Assembly (NCBI GenBank): GCA_021234155.1
Contig: JAJEKV010000056.1
Span: 5,828,932 to 5,892,931, forward strand
DNA from: Isoetes taiwanensis
Taxonomy: Eukaryota > Streptophyta > Lycopodiopsida > Isoetales > Isoetaceae
Direction: 5' to 3'
Length of the DNA stretch: 64,000 nt
Positions 36,627-48,930 of the stretch are shown piece after piece. The notes under the pieces were generated by a model. The model did no database searches and was not told the DNA's origin. It worked only from the letters and a program-made list of their open reading frames with translations. Each line of letters starts with the position of its first letter. Position 1 is the first letter of the stretch. Made by a program: the position numbers and the translations under genes.

Positions 36627-38898
36627 GAGAGAAAGATAAAAGATGGTAATCAACGACGCAAATGGGAGGGGATATAGCTATGCTCGAACAAAACTGGATA
36701 AAAGAGGGTCCACCTAAGGTTGCGGTCGAACCAGATAATCGATGGCGCATAGGCAGTCCTAGTAGATGGGTCACTTCTAATCAGAAGCTGAGGTGGAGGA
36801 AAATGTCAAGACGGCTAACAAGGTCGGAACAGGCAAAAATCAAAGTCAAGGTCAAGGGCAATAGCAATCTAAACAATGAGATGTGCCTCGGAAAAAATTT
36901 CTCGAAAGAAATTATTAGGGTGGGCTACAATCCAATGTAAAAGAATGCAATATAGAGATACACATCCAAAATATCTAAGATAAACGACAAGAATGACAAA
37001 AATATAATGTGCTAGAGACGAAAAAGGACAATAGATATAGATTAACATGCCACAAGGACCAGATTCACCCCATATTCTAAAAACAATATACACGCGAAAA
37101 CCCATACTTATGGAATAAACCCTCTAATTATCAAGTTAAACCCATGCGAATGCAGCCATAAGTTTAAAAAAGTCAAATGCTCTCCCATCATCCTAAAGAA
37201 ATTCCAAACCAACTACACTTTCATAAGTAATTCAGAACCATAAAAAATGCCTTAAAAGTTAGGAATAAATGCTCCCAATCATTCTAAACTCCAAGCCACA
37301 TGTTTGACCATCATTCCTTGAAAAAACAATGCATGCATGTTGGCGTTAAGCACCACCCAAATAAGCATTTTCAACAAATATTAGCTCATAATGAACCTAT
37401 ATCAACCTTCAAGTTAGACATAAATAATGGAGCCATTGTGACTGGAGGTTCCAAAGTACTAGGATGAAGTAGCAACTTCATAATAGAATAGAATAGAATA
37501 GAATAGTTTTTTTATCGTCCACTGAGAAGAAATCCATATATTGGTCAAGGGAATAGTGACGATGTAAATGGGAAAATCTCTATCCATAAATCCAATTACA
37601 AAAATCCAAAGGCTTTTTATCCAACAACAACATTTGGTCACCTATGGTCACCATGATGGTCTATTAGAATAATTCTCGAACAATTATGCAAGTAAACTTC
37701 TAATGGACAAGCCAAAGACAAAACAAAGTGCAAATAAACTAAGACCGAGGAACGAGCCATATACGGTAAGGAAGAAAATGCCCCAAATATAACACAACAT
37801 GAAAGCAAAAGCAACGTTAACCACGTTAATGTCAAGGGTAGGTTAGAAGTAAAATTTTTAACTAAACAATACGCTAAAGTTAGCAGAAGTCTTTGAATAT
37901 TGCCCACAAAAACAACTCAATAGTGAAGATGATCTTCCCTAAGAATGAGGAGACTTCTAGCAAAATAGATCACGCGAAAGAGTATTGCAAAACCTATAAC
38001 ACCCAATATCCGAAATGCAACGTGCACAAAACAATCCTGAGATAACCAACTTCAATTGCAAAAATGTCAAACTCATAAGATATTTACCAAACATTTCCCA
38101 GAGAGTAAAATAAAGCATGCCAATGTTTGAGGTCCAACTGCATGAATGCAGAGAAAAGAATGCATGCCAATATCTGAAGTCCAACTTCCAAAAATGTCCA
38201 AATTTAAATGCGTAAGTTCGAATTGTGAATGTAAAGACATGCATAAGTCTCAAACACAATTGAAAAGGCAACAATATGACTAGTTCTAAAATTATTATCC
38301 CAAGAATATCCGAACATATAAGCAGATGCACAAGAGTTGAAAATGCTTCACCTCAGAAGACATAATGTCGTTACAAAAAATAATGCGAAAAATGCAAAAA
38401 GGGAAAAGTGAACAAAGGAAAAGAATGATGAGGAGCAATATAGACATATAATAAAGCACCCACACAGTAACCCAACATTAATTTACCTGGATGAGAAAAA
38501 CCTGCCATATAATTATTATGAGGAAAACTCCTCAACAATCCGAAAAATGCCATGATAATAGAAATCAATAAAATGCCTCTACTTCCCTAACTTACCACAA
38601 ATGCATGCCTAGGACGAAAGAATTTTGGGTAAAAAAAACCCTAGGGCGCCCTATAAAGAAAAATTATTACCAGTACAACTTATGATGGCAAAAGATTAGC
38701 CTGTTAGTATGAGTCAAGACGTGAACATCAATGTAGAAAGTGACAACTAACGACCATAGATAATATAGATTAATACGAAAATAATAACAATTTCAACCTA
38801 AGGATTTGGTGGAAACAAAAAGGGACCAAATATAAAACATGTCAGGACCAAGGCACATAGGACTGGTTGGCTAGAAAAATGCCAATTTTCTTGAGGAC
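36627..38898. other. No gene recognised
   Basis: AT-rich DNA with many short open frames on both strands and no domain I can name. A 92-codon plus frame at 36662-36940 is basic and unrecognised. The only identifiable insert is the LINE 3'-end scrap at 37482-37528. Confidence 0.5.
37482..37528 (-). mobile_element. LINE-6-family 3' terminal fragment
   Basis: On the minus strand the sequence reads GTGGACGATAAAAAAACT followed by about four ATTCT pentamers, matching the last bases of LINE-6 (GTGGACGATAAAATCAT plus ATTCT pentamers). Upstream similarity stops after about 20 bases, so this is an extremely 5'-truncated insertion. Confidence 0.65.
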
Positions 38899-38990
38899 TT
38901 AAAACGAACCTAGCTATGTAGAGGGGTTAGGAAAAAAGGAAGGGTTAAAACGACCGTAGCTGAGCAGAGGGGTTAAGGAAAAAAGAAGGG
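38899..38990. repeat. 46-bp tandem duplication
   Basis: Two adjacent 46-bp units (38899-38944, 38945-38990), each starting TTAAAACGA and ending GAAGGG, with about eight differences. Confidence 0.8.
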
Positions 38991-39880
38991 TTGAAGAAGG
39001 AAAATAAATTAGCTAAGGCAATATGAACAAGGATGTGGCACGTCAGTATTGGCTTAGCCAATTCAAACCCATCGAAAGGGCAAAGCAAAGGAACAGCAGC
39101 AGATGATCGCTTGCAGGTGCCTAGCAGTCGCATCAAGGACGTAGAGCCAGATCCCGTCTGCAGATGCAAGCTCCAGCCAAATTCTGCCGGTAAATCCGTG
39201 TTCTAGCTAGATTCTGCTTCAGATGCAACCTTCGTTGCAGGAGGGTTTTCTCTAGATGCAATCTCGGACACAGAAAATCCTGCAAAAATAAAGGCCTTTC
39301 TTGCAAAAGCATATATCTGCAACCCTAACCTGCTGGAAACTCGGCCTGTCAGATAAGCAAGTAGGCCCGAGTCCGTCTTTAGTGAATTGCAGTAGGAGGA
39401 AAACATAAACTGTAAAAACGTTCCCGTGAGAAAAATCTGAGATGCAAAGGAAAACTGTTTGGAATTAGCTTGGTTGTCGTCGATCCATGGAAGATAAGAG
39501 CATTGAAGAATCCGGATAACAAAGCACCATCATCCTCATTGATCCACTGTTGAATTGTGCTGGGATATATGTGAATTAGACACCTGCAAATAAAAAGCAT
39601 GAAAAAACAAATTTGGAAGAAGGCAATGGCAGACAAACCTCCAGCAACAAGCTAGATGCCAGACCCCAGCAATAAACCAACCCATCTTCAGTTCTACATG
39701 CCTCTCCCATAGACTTGAATGACAACCAGCAAAGAAAAAGCATGGCAACCGAAGCATGGCACAAGAAGTTTTGAGGCGGAGTGCCATAGCTGATGATTCA
39801 CACAGTGTCCAAAAGTACTTAAGTGAGGAAGAAAATATTTGGGAAGAGGTACTGGTTAATCATAGAATACTTAAAGCGCT
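38991..39880. other. No gene recognised
   Basis: No coding domain or structured repeat seen. Short minus-strand open frames are Cys/Phe-rich and overlap one another. Confidence 0.4.
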
Positions 39881-39881
39881 C

Positions 39882-40184
39882 AATCACATGAGAATTTGAT
39901 GCAGTACCTGCAAGATCCATGCATGCCAGCAAAAATTCCAGAGCAAAAGCGAGCAAGAATCATTCATAAAGATCCACAAATTTGTGCATGCAAGAGAAGC
40001 AAAAGAATGAAAACATGAACGAATCACATGAGAATTTGATGCAATACCTTCAAGATCCATGCATGCAAGCAAAAATTTCATAGCCAAAGCGAGCAAGAAT
40101 CATTCATAAAACTTACAGATCTACAAATTTGTGAATGCAAGGGAAGCAAAAGAACAAAAACATAAACGAATCACATGAGAATTT
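39882..40184. repeat. ~140-bp tandem repeat, two units plus start of a third
   Basis: Units begin AATCACATGAGAATTTGATG at 39882 and 40022; the third start at 40169 is cut after GAGAATTT. The remainder of a unit continues at 46404-46546, on the far side of the 6.2-kb insertion. Each unit contains CAAGATCCATGCATG and GCGAGCAAGAATCATT. Confidence 0.85.
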
Positions 40185-40732
40185 ATGACATATTCGACAA
40201 AACTTGGACTTATTTAGATATAATAGACCGAGGTATCATTTTAAGATTACATGTCATGTTTAATTTTTCTTGAGACTTATAATTTTTACAAGTTCTAATT
40301 ATATAAATTTATCTTTAAATTTAAAGTATAATTGTTATAGAAACATAAACAATTGATGTCTAAACTAATTTTTACGTAAATCTATTTAGAATTAGACATT
40401 TCGAGAATATAAAATTTTAATTTTCAAGTAGTTCTTAACAAATTTAAAATTTGGTAATAAGGATAATTTGTAAATAAAACATTTTATCTTCTTATCGTGA
40501 TACGAAGATAAGTTCAATTGTCAAAACCAAATAAGCAACTCAAGAGAGAGAACTGGAAAGAAAAGCCACTAAAGAAAAGCCACATCTGGGCGTCTCCACT
40601 AAAACCACATCAATGTACACAACATACTAAAGAAAAGCCACATCAGGGGTCTCCACTAAAACCACATCAATGTACACAACATACAATGTACACAACATAC
40701 TGATGCATTGAAAGTGTAGACCATTATAGTCG

Positions 40733-40790
40733 GGATTAAAAAACCTCGCCCTTTCGGGTTTTCGAGGAAAAACCCTGACGATAATAGTAA
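40733..40790 (-). other. Possible LINE-6-like 3' UTR scrap
   Basis: On the minus strand: GGGTTTTTCCTCGAAAACCC, then AGGTTTTTTAATCCCG. LINE-6 has GGTTTTTCCCCCGAAAACCC then GGGGTTTTTTAATCCTGG at 32762-32801. The resemblance covers about 50 bases and no further. Confidence 0.4.
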
Positions 40791-41166
40791 CACTAATCAA
40801 TGATAGGCTAAAAACATAATTGAGTATAAGATGGCTTGAACAAAGCTGAAAATCCAGGTTCTCTAAAACTCCTAGACGTCTGCAATGATGCTCGATTATT
40901 CTCCAGCTTGAAAAAAGGGCCTGCAACCACAAATCACGAAAAATATAGTAGACGCTCCCAACCTATCAACCTGCACATTAGTATGAGAGCTACAAATAGG
41001 CAATGACATGCCAAGCATAGAGCTCACAATATCACCAACCATCTACTAACTCAAAGGCAGTAACCTCACAACCAACTGTACTAGGCACGAGGGCCTCCAA
41101 TATCACAACCAAGAACTGGCACACATGTCAAGATCTCACAATCACCACTGGCACACACAACAAAAT

Positions 41167-41320
41167 AGCCACACATTAGCCACAATGCTAATGCTGCCCA
41201 AACCAAAGCTACCATGCCACAAAGAGCCACACATTAGCCATCATGCTAATGCTGCCCAACTCAAGGCCAACATGCCACAAAGAGCCACACATTAGCCATC
41301 ATGCTAATGCTGCCCGAGCC
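41167..41320. repeat. 58-bp tandem repeat, about 2.7 units
   Basis: Units start AGCCACACATTAGCCA at 41167, 41225 and 41283. Units 2 and 3 are almost identical; unit 1 differs at several bases. Confidence 0.85.
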
Positions 41321-41736
41321 ACAATGCTCCTCTATAGTCTGCACAATAGAGAAATCCAACAAGAGTACAGGATTAATGAAAAATAAATGTCGAGAAGGTT
41401 TGGAGGAAGAGCAGGCGAGAGTGAAAGCTAAGATCAAAAGAATGATAGAGATCAGAGAGCATGAGGTCCTTATCACGACCAAACCTTCAACAAACGCATA
41501 ACCACCAAGGTAAGGAACATATTAAAATGACAAGTAAACGAGTAAGGTGTGGGGTGGGCGGGTGGGGGTACAGGGTCGAGAAAGCAAGGAGACGTAATGC
41601 AGATGTGCTGATGAAGAAGAAGAGGAAGAAAGGGGGGGTTATAAGAAGGAAATGTCATAACTTTCAGGCAAACTAACTGTAATGGTTGGTTTCGACAATT
41701 ACACTTATCTTCTTATCGTGATACGAAGATAAGTTC

Positions 41737-44700
41737 AATTGTCAAAACCAAATAAGCAACTCAAGAGAGAGAACTGGAAAGAAAAGCCACATCTAGGCGT
41801 CTCCACTAAAACCACATCAATGTACACAACATACTGAAGAACAGAGGCAGTAAGGATACGGGAAACTATCATGGGGGAAAGCAAGGTGCGTAATGGAACT
41901 TGTCTAAAAACTACTTCAAGCTCAAGCAATGAGAAACCAAAGAAAATCATTGCAGATAACGACCACGTGCCTTGAAGATTCTATATGGGGTATAGAAAGC
42001 AGTTGCTGCTGAAGTAGCTTTTCTCCTTTTGGCTTCTACACCCAAATGTGGACAATTTCTAAGCACAAGGCCAACTAGAGGAAGGAGATGATGGAGGAGG
42101 TAAATAGAAGCAATGGTGGTTTTAACATAGGTTGCAGAAGGATAGTTACGAGACATAGATAGTGGTATTTTAGGTAGAAATGCTAAGCTAATGAACTGCA
42201 TCAATCTTGAAGCATCAATCATACTACTAGGTCCTCAACATAACTCAACATCAGATCTGGGTGACACCAAACTTGCCGGAAAGCTCTCTTCAATACAAGC
42301 ATCTTGACAACACCATATCTTTCAAAACTCTAGAAAGCCTCTGCGAAAAGCACAAGGTGAAATCATGTAGTTAGTCTAGCTCATGAAGTTGGGAAAATGA
42401 CATATGGCCCAACCTAAGGAATTGCCAACAAAATTTGTCAAACCACAAAGACACCTCAATCCTAACCTCCTGGATGCATGCGACAACCAATATAAAGACA
42501 CGAAAACTATCTAGAGCAAGTGTAGCTACAATTAACCCTACTTCCAAATGCTCAGCATAGTCCAGCTTATGAAATACCGTTAAGACATAGAAAGAGGTAT
42601 GAGAAAATATCGGCAAAGTAGAAAAAGGGCATGACTAAGAAAAGATTGGCGTCAAGAGTGCGTTTCTTAACCATCCACAAGGCAAAAATATAACTATGAA
42701 ATTTTCAAGGATATAACTATGACAATTCTCGAGGAGCTACAACTGAACTGTGTTCAATGAAGGGTCAAACACAAGTTAGCACTCAAAAAATGTACTCATG
42801 ATTCTTTAAATGTGCAAGACTGGGAACTTATTAATTCAACATAACAACGAAGGCTCATCTTAAGGTTGCAATTAAAGCAATATTGGGTAAGGTCTTCTCA
42901 AAAAAGGACGAGGCTTTTTATAGAAAACTAAAACGGGAGCACAAAGCGGCGTCACAAGATTAGCAAGGCGGCTTCATAAGTTTTTTCTTCGAGGCTTTTT
43001 AAAGTAAAATTTTTTAAAGAAAGACCAAAAACTTGCAAGTTTGTTCATGATGTTTCTCAGGCAAGCACATGGCCCATAGAAAAGACGAACTAAGAGACTA
43101 AGCCTTCTCTGTAAAATAACTGGCTATTGGCTATTTGCACATGGATTTATTTGTGACCTATTTTCTCTTTTCTTATTAAAAGCCGAGAGATCTATAGTAT
43201 CCGCCAATTGTGTTGCAGTTTGATGAGTGCCCAAATGAGGATTCAAGATGTTCCTAAATCAACAATATGAGGCCAAGAATTGAATGGTTGTTGCTCAGAG
43301 TTACAATCATTTCTTTAAGCACTATCAAATCCAGCGATAGCCATTGCCAAGACTCATCTAAAACATATTAAATGCTAAAGTCATTTCTTTAAACATTATC
43401 AAATCCAGTGATAGCCATTGCCAAGACCCATTTAAAATGTATTAAATGCTAAAGCTATGGCAATATTACTACCATAATCAAACAAGAAGGAAACTTTATT
43501 CTTGCAGGACAACGAACATTACAGATAATTTAGTATTCCCAGCAACTCTCGTCTCAAGCCAATAAAAGTTTATGGCAAATGGAGCCATTTCTGTGTGTTT
43601 CAAAACCTCTGTTCCTTGTCACATATCAAAGGAAGAACCACAAGGTAAATGCTTATAAGAAAATTTGATTGCCAAGCACCATACACTCCAGCTACGCATA
43701 TCGTATCAAAAGAAACCTATAAGTTATTGAATACAACAGCAACATCGCCCTAGTAAATGAACTACAAGCATTAATATTGTGTTCTCGGATATAAACAAAA
43801 ACTTAACTAGAAAACTCCCGTGATTTGGGTTTATAGTAGTGAAGAACTAGCCTCCAACTTATGAACTAAAAGATATAGAGTACTGCAAGTTCCAGTATGC
43901 CAGGGAACTCTATCTTCGAAATTTGCTACTTGTCAGCAGTTTAACAGTAAGCCATCTTTTGGAACCTCTGCTTGCTGCTAGATGCCACGGTGAGAAAAAC
44001 AGTTTTGCTGGGTGTTTGAGGATGCAATAGCTATAGTCCCAGTTATTGGCAAATAAAACAAAGATCAGAACTTCTGCAAAATTGAAATTAGAACCTCTTC
44101 TTTATTTAATTCTATGCTGAACTTACAGGCCACAAGTTTGAGACTGCAAGGAATTGAAAGGAAAATAAGGTTTACTTATCTGGAATGACAATAACATCGA
44201 CTCCTAGTTGCAAAACATGCCATGGTTATGAAAGAAAGCCTGAATAGCCATCTAATCCTCAGTAGATTCCCGCCTCTAGGAAATGCCAGCTAGATCCTTG
44301 CCTGGAAGGGCTCAAAACTTGGCATCAGACTTCCACTTGAAATTTATGGTTCCATCTAATCCCGATTTCGAAGCCTGCAACTAGTAACAACTGTTTCCAT
44401 AACATCCAGCAACCACCTTATACACCCACAACTAAGCAAGTTTGATGGCAAAAAGAAGAAACATCCCAAGTCTTCAAAGTCTCTGGGCACAGCATAAGCT
44501 CAAATAATCCAACGTCAAAACTATGAATAAAAATGGTCCCATTTACCAACTGGACAACGAAGCAATGGATTGCATTTAATAAAGAATGGAGTGTCATCAC
44601 AATTGCAGGACAAGTAGGAGATAAACTAAGCAAGGAGCAGAGAGAAACAACAAACACAATATGGAATTCAGGCTCACAAGCCCAGAACTAGCATCTCCCA

Positions 44701-45893
44701 GTGCGGATGGAAATCAATCTTGAAATTTGCCCTATGTTGAATCTCCATGCAATTCTAGTGTAGAGCTAGTGTAAAGCTGCACCTAGTTATCTTAGGAAAA
44801 GGAACAAATTAGAAGACATGATAAAACAAGGATTCATTTAACGGGATTCATAACAAGGATTCATAACAAACAAGAAGGGAACTAGACAGCATTCTAGACA
44901 TTCTCAATCAAGACAAATAGATAGAATTTAAATCGAGATTCATCGGCCAAGGACTGTTGAAAAGCATTCTTGATAGAACCTAGAGCAATACTACACGGCC
45001 CCAAAGGACTTTCTCAAACAATGAAAATGTAGTTAGAGCAAGGAAAACATAAGTAGGCCAGACAAATCGTCAAATTGTGCTACAGCTGAAGGTCATATGA
45101 GTCCCAAAATACACATGAAATCAGTCATTCATCCATTCCTAGGTGCCGCCAGGTTCTTCACCAAGATTCATATTAGGATATAGTGCTTGAACAAGAATAA
45201 ACTAGTATCGAGAGTCAACAACCTGATGCAGCCATAAGCACATTCTACATTCTTGTTCTTGATGAGGCTTGAAATAACCTTGAAATAACCTAGACCTGTA
45301 CAAAATGCCAGAAAAAGGAAATGTCTTGCAACTACTTAAGAAATAAACCTGTTGGAGAACCAAAGTCTGGCGAAACTCTGCTACTATCGCATGAATCTCA
45401 TATTGCAAAACTTTTGAAAACTACGGCCTGGTCGAAATGATCTATGGCCAAACGGAATGCTGCTATAGCCGGTGAAGAAAAACTGCTACACACTTGTTGG
45501 TGCTTGGATCCGTTCAACCATACGTAACTGAAACCCTAACTCAAGAGGAATCGGCCCCTAAAAACTCTTGAAAGTAACAGACTGGAAAACCCCCGGGTTC
45601 GCCACAGACGAATCTTCGAACCAAAACGCTCCGTAGACCACAAAACACAGAAAAGGGGGGCTCCGTTGTAGCAGAAACAACACTTTTGGAGTCGGGACCC
45701 GAGCCTCCACTCATGCTGCGCAGGATAGAAGGAACAGAAAGGTAACTCTGGACGGAACAAGGAGAACTGGGGTACAGGGTCGAGAAAGCGCAGATGTGCT
45801 GATGAAGAAGAAGAGGAAGAAAGGGGGGGGTTATAAGAAGGAAAAGTCATAACTACCTAGGCAAACTAACTGTAATGGTTGGTTTCGACAATT
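41737..45893. mobile_element. Inner unit 2 of the 6.2-kb element (15-bp TIRs)
   Basis: Same ends as unit 1: AATTGTCAAAACCAA (41737-41751) and TTGGTTTCGACAATT (45879-45893). Unit 2 is about 4.16 kb against 1.19 kb for unit 1, so one may be an internal-deletion derivative of the other. No protein domain is recognised in its many short frames. The junction with unit 1 is ACACTTATCTTCTTATCG at 41701. Confidence 0.6.
43307..43454. repeat. 74-bp tandem duplication
   Basis: Two units (43307-43380 and 43381-43454) beginning TCATTTCTTTAA and ending AAATGCTAAAG, with about seven differences. Confidence 0.8.
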
Positions 45894-46403
45894 ACACATG
45901 GTTTGATAAGTGAGTGACTTAAAATTATATGAGAATTTCACAATTTACAAACTCTTAGTACTTTAAAAATACTTTAAAAAAGTGTTAGATTAATATTAAT
46001 TAAAATATAAAGTTTATGTTTTAATAACAAATATTGAAAAATATATATTGAAAAATAATTAAAACTAAACTATTCAATTATTTTTTATTAAAACATAAAC
46101 GTAATCATTTGATACATTTCATCTAAACTTTCTTTAAACATTTAAAAAAATTAATATTTTATCATATAGAGTTCATCTTAGATGAAAAAATTAATTTTAA
46201 ATAGATTAAATTAAAAATTAGTGTAGAAAACAATTTTAAACATTAAATTGAAATTTTAAACGTTAAATTGAAATTAAAATTTTAAACGTTAAATTGAAAT
46301 TTTTATAAAAATCAACAAGAGTTAAAAATACATATAATCTTATCATGGCATCCTTGAATATCTATTAGATTTGAATAAGTCTAAATTTTATTAAATATGT
46401 CAT

Positions 46404-46546
46404 ATTTGATGCAGTACCTTCAAGATCCATGCATGCAAGCAAAATATTCATAGCCAAAGCGAGCAAGAATCATTTATAAAACTTAGAGATCCGCAAATTT
46501 GTGCATGCAAGAGAAGCAAAAGAATGAAAACATGAACTAATAATCA
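46404..46546. repeat. Remainder of the ~140-bp tandem repeat
   Basis: ATTTGATGCAGTACCTTCAAG ... GAATGAAAACATGAAC matches the units at 39882-40184 and completes the third unit cut by the 6.2-kb insertion. Confidence 0.8.
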
Positions 46547-48220
46547 ACGCTTGGCCGACGACAAGACTTAACAGGGGGAAATACAAACTTTAGAACAAGT
46601 GTATCATCTCAAAGAAAAACTATGCATCAAAACTCAAAATTGTTATGGCGGAATGCAAGGTTAAAAGGAAACTCCTCCAAAAGACTGTGTCAAAGGCAAA
46701 GACGAGGTAGATCAGGCCAAGAACCGTGGTAAAGGCAGGGCCAGATTAGGATAAGGATGAACAGGATCATGCGGACGAGTGCTGGAAGGGAAGCAACGGA
46801 CAAGAAAAAAGATGCTGCTATAAGAAGACGTCGATAACTAGCCAGAAGAATGATGAGCACATATATAGCTGCTGTCTCATCCCAGAATAACGATCCGAAG
46901 GCTCGGATCGATGCCATTATTTATCCAAAGTGTGTTGGACCATCGCGTTTTTGAAATATTCACGACATCAACATGTTGGATGTTTTTAGTTTTCTTACTG
47001 TTCATCCAAAGTGTGTTGGAAGTTCATAATGTTGTTAAGTACGTCAAAATCCGTACGTTTAAAAAACGTTTTTTAAGCTTTTTTGAGGATTTTTAATTTT
47101 TTTTTGAAAAAATCTTTAAAAACGTATTTAATGTAAAATAGGTTAAAAATCTTTAAAATATTTAAAATCCTTAAAAATCCTTAAAAGTCAGACTGTGATT
47201 TTTTTAATCCAAATATATGATATTCTTGAATTTATTTATCCCTGCATATAAAATTCTTACATTTTTTAACTTCTATATAATGTTTTTCTGAACTTTCTTA
47301 AGAGTTGCATGGCAAAACAGCTATGATATCTTTGTACTTGAACTTAATAGTTTCTAATAGCAGCATAAGCTTCTGATTTACTGGTTCACATGCTATGTCT
47401 TGTAACTTGTACAAAAAATGTGCATGTTAACAGTAGCAAATATGTCCAATAAAGCAGTGCAAATTTTGTTTTTTTTTTTTTTTGGCCATACCAAATCATA
47501 AAAATCCTTTAAAAAACGTGAGGATTTTTATAGAGGTACTTTAAAAAAAAAAACGGGTTTTTTTAACAACAACAATGGGTTTTTTAACAACATTGGTTTT
47601 TTAACAACATTAGGAATGATTCCCGTGTTTCTTGAGTACTTCAAAATTAGCTTCACCTATAAACTATCTATTTTTCACTAATTCCCGTCACTTTGGTATT
47701 TGCATAGGTTGGAGCTAAGAGAAGCAAGCCATGTCATTGTGGTCTTTAAGGTGCATATAACTACTTATTTTCGTTAAGTAGGTTATGTAAATTGACTTAG
47801 GCATTAGAGTAATATTTGCATTTTCTTTGACACCTTTGAACAATGTTTTTGGATATCAATGTGTGTCAATGGGGGCATGGTCTAAAGAGCAACATCAGTT
47901 GCAGGTGAGTAGCCTCAATAATGCAAGAAAATGTATTATTTTTCTTCCTTGTGAGCCTTTGCTCTAGTAACAATTTGATAGTCTAAGGCAGGCGACAAGA
48001 TTTTGGAAAACTTAACCTCTTTTGTCAAATGCAAACGAAAGAACCTAAGACTTAATAAGGTGTCTTATATAGTGCTTTATTATATATGGTCCTCATGAAT
48101 TGGCCTTGTAACATTCAACATGTGTTGGAACTCTTTTATTATAGGTTCAAGATGCTTGAAACAAATACATATTGGCATACCTATACAAAAATCAAGGCCA
48201 CTATGGCATCTTAGGTATGT
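46547..48220. other. No gene recognised; AT-rich with T/A runs
   Basis: Contains two copies of ATCCAAAGTGTGTTGGA (about 46922 and 47006) and a low-complexity part (47050-47600) of TTTAAAAA/CTTTAAAA words and T or A runs. No coding domain. Confidence 0.5.
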
Positions 48221-48930
48221 ATGCCAGTAACCACTGAAAATAAATATGTAATATTTTCTTATGACCATCATAACCAAACAAAAGTGCTACTTACACAGAG
48301 CGAGAAAGTTCAAGAAGGAATGCATGTTATGCTGGTGGAAAATGATACAAACATAGCGAAAGAAACAATATTTACCATGGATCCAAATAGATATTGCCAC
48401 AATCAAATATTAGGCGACGGATATGCCAGCATTTCTCTAAAGGTTGTCTATGGAAATCCGGTTACTCCATCACATGATTATTTACTAGAGCACGTTGGTT
48501 CTTTTGTGAGAGGAAGCAGAGCAATTTGAGACCACATTTTGGAGAAGCATCGATGATTGAAGATCATGCTTCTAGTTCCAAAGATACAGCATTGCCTATA
48601 GAAAATAGTCAGAAGTTCGATCGAGGTAAGACAGATCTACATAGCCAGGGCATAAGGTCGTCGTCCTCGACAAGGAGAAAAATAAGTAGGGATTTAATTT
48701 TATTGTTGTAGCTTTTACAAATGAAGTTGTTGATGGTGTCTATTTAGGAGAAGATGACCTCGGGATTACAGTGTTTGAGATCATGGTTGATGTTAAGCCA
48801 TTCGAGATTGGAAAGTTGATATGGTGGCCAATCAATAATTTAGCATTGCTCATGGAGAATCATTGCTTAGACCACTTCATGCAATTGACGAAAATGATAA
48901 TAGCAACATGAATAAATACAAGTGTCCTTA
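48221..48930 (+). pseudogene. DUF7869-type protein, N-terminal remnant
   Basis: Plus-strand frames give Y-D-H-H-N-Q-T-K-V-L-L and V-Q-E-G-M-H-V-M-L-V (48221-48529), then after frame changes V-A-F-T-N-E-V-V-D-G-V, G-E-D-D-L-G and W-W-P-I-N-N near 48700-48860. The latter pattern (T-N-E, G-E-D, W-P) resembles N-terminal regions of large plant element proteins. I assign it to the same gene as 49945-52293 because the two parts flank one LINE insertion and are in the same orientation. Function unknown; proteins with DUF7869 are usually found in repetitive, transposon-like families. Confidence 0.45.

Larger units (their letters stand above)
40516..41700. mobile_element. Inner unit 1 of the 6.2-kb element (15-bp TIRs)
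   Basis: Left end AATTGTCAAAACCAA (40516-40530) and right end TTGGTTTCGACAATT (41686-41700) are inverted repeats with one mismatch. The unit is preceded by a small palindrome CTTATCTTC...GAAGATAAG. It contains a 58-bp tandem repeat and no gene. It is followed head-to-tail by unit 2, which shares its first ~130 bp and last ~100 bp. Confidence 0.65.
40185..46403. mobile_element. 6.2-kb insertion with ~90-bp degenerate terminal inverted repeats
   Basis: The left end (ATGACATATTCGACAAAAC, 40185 onward) and the reverse complement of the right end (ATGACATATTTAATAAAAT, from 46403) align for about 90 bp at roughly three quarters identity by eye, including GACTTATT and TAAGATTA-ATGT. Outside, the left flank ends GAGAATTT and the right flank starts ATTTGATGCAG; the uninterrupted tandem repeat reads GAGAATTTGATGCA, giving a 4-bp ATTT target duplication. 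Just inside are very AT-rich arms; the right arm has three AAATTGAAAT-TTTAAACGTT repeats. No transposase is recognisable, so it is a non-autonomous or dead DNA element of unknown superfamily. Confidence 0.65.

Noticed and set aside
46690-46917. Hydrophobic minus-strand ORF (possible membrane protein)
   Set aside because: Only 75 codons, no homology pattern, and AT-rich antisense DNA often gives Leu/Ile-rich frames.
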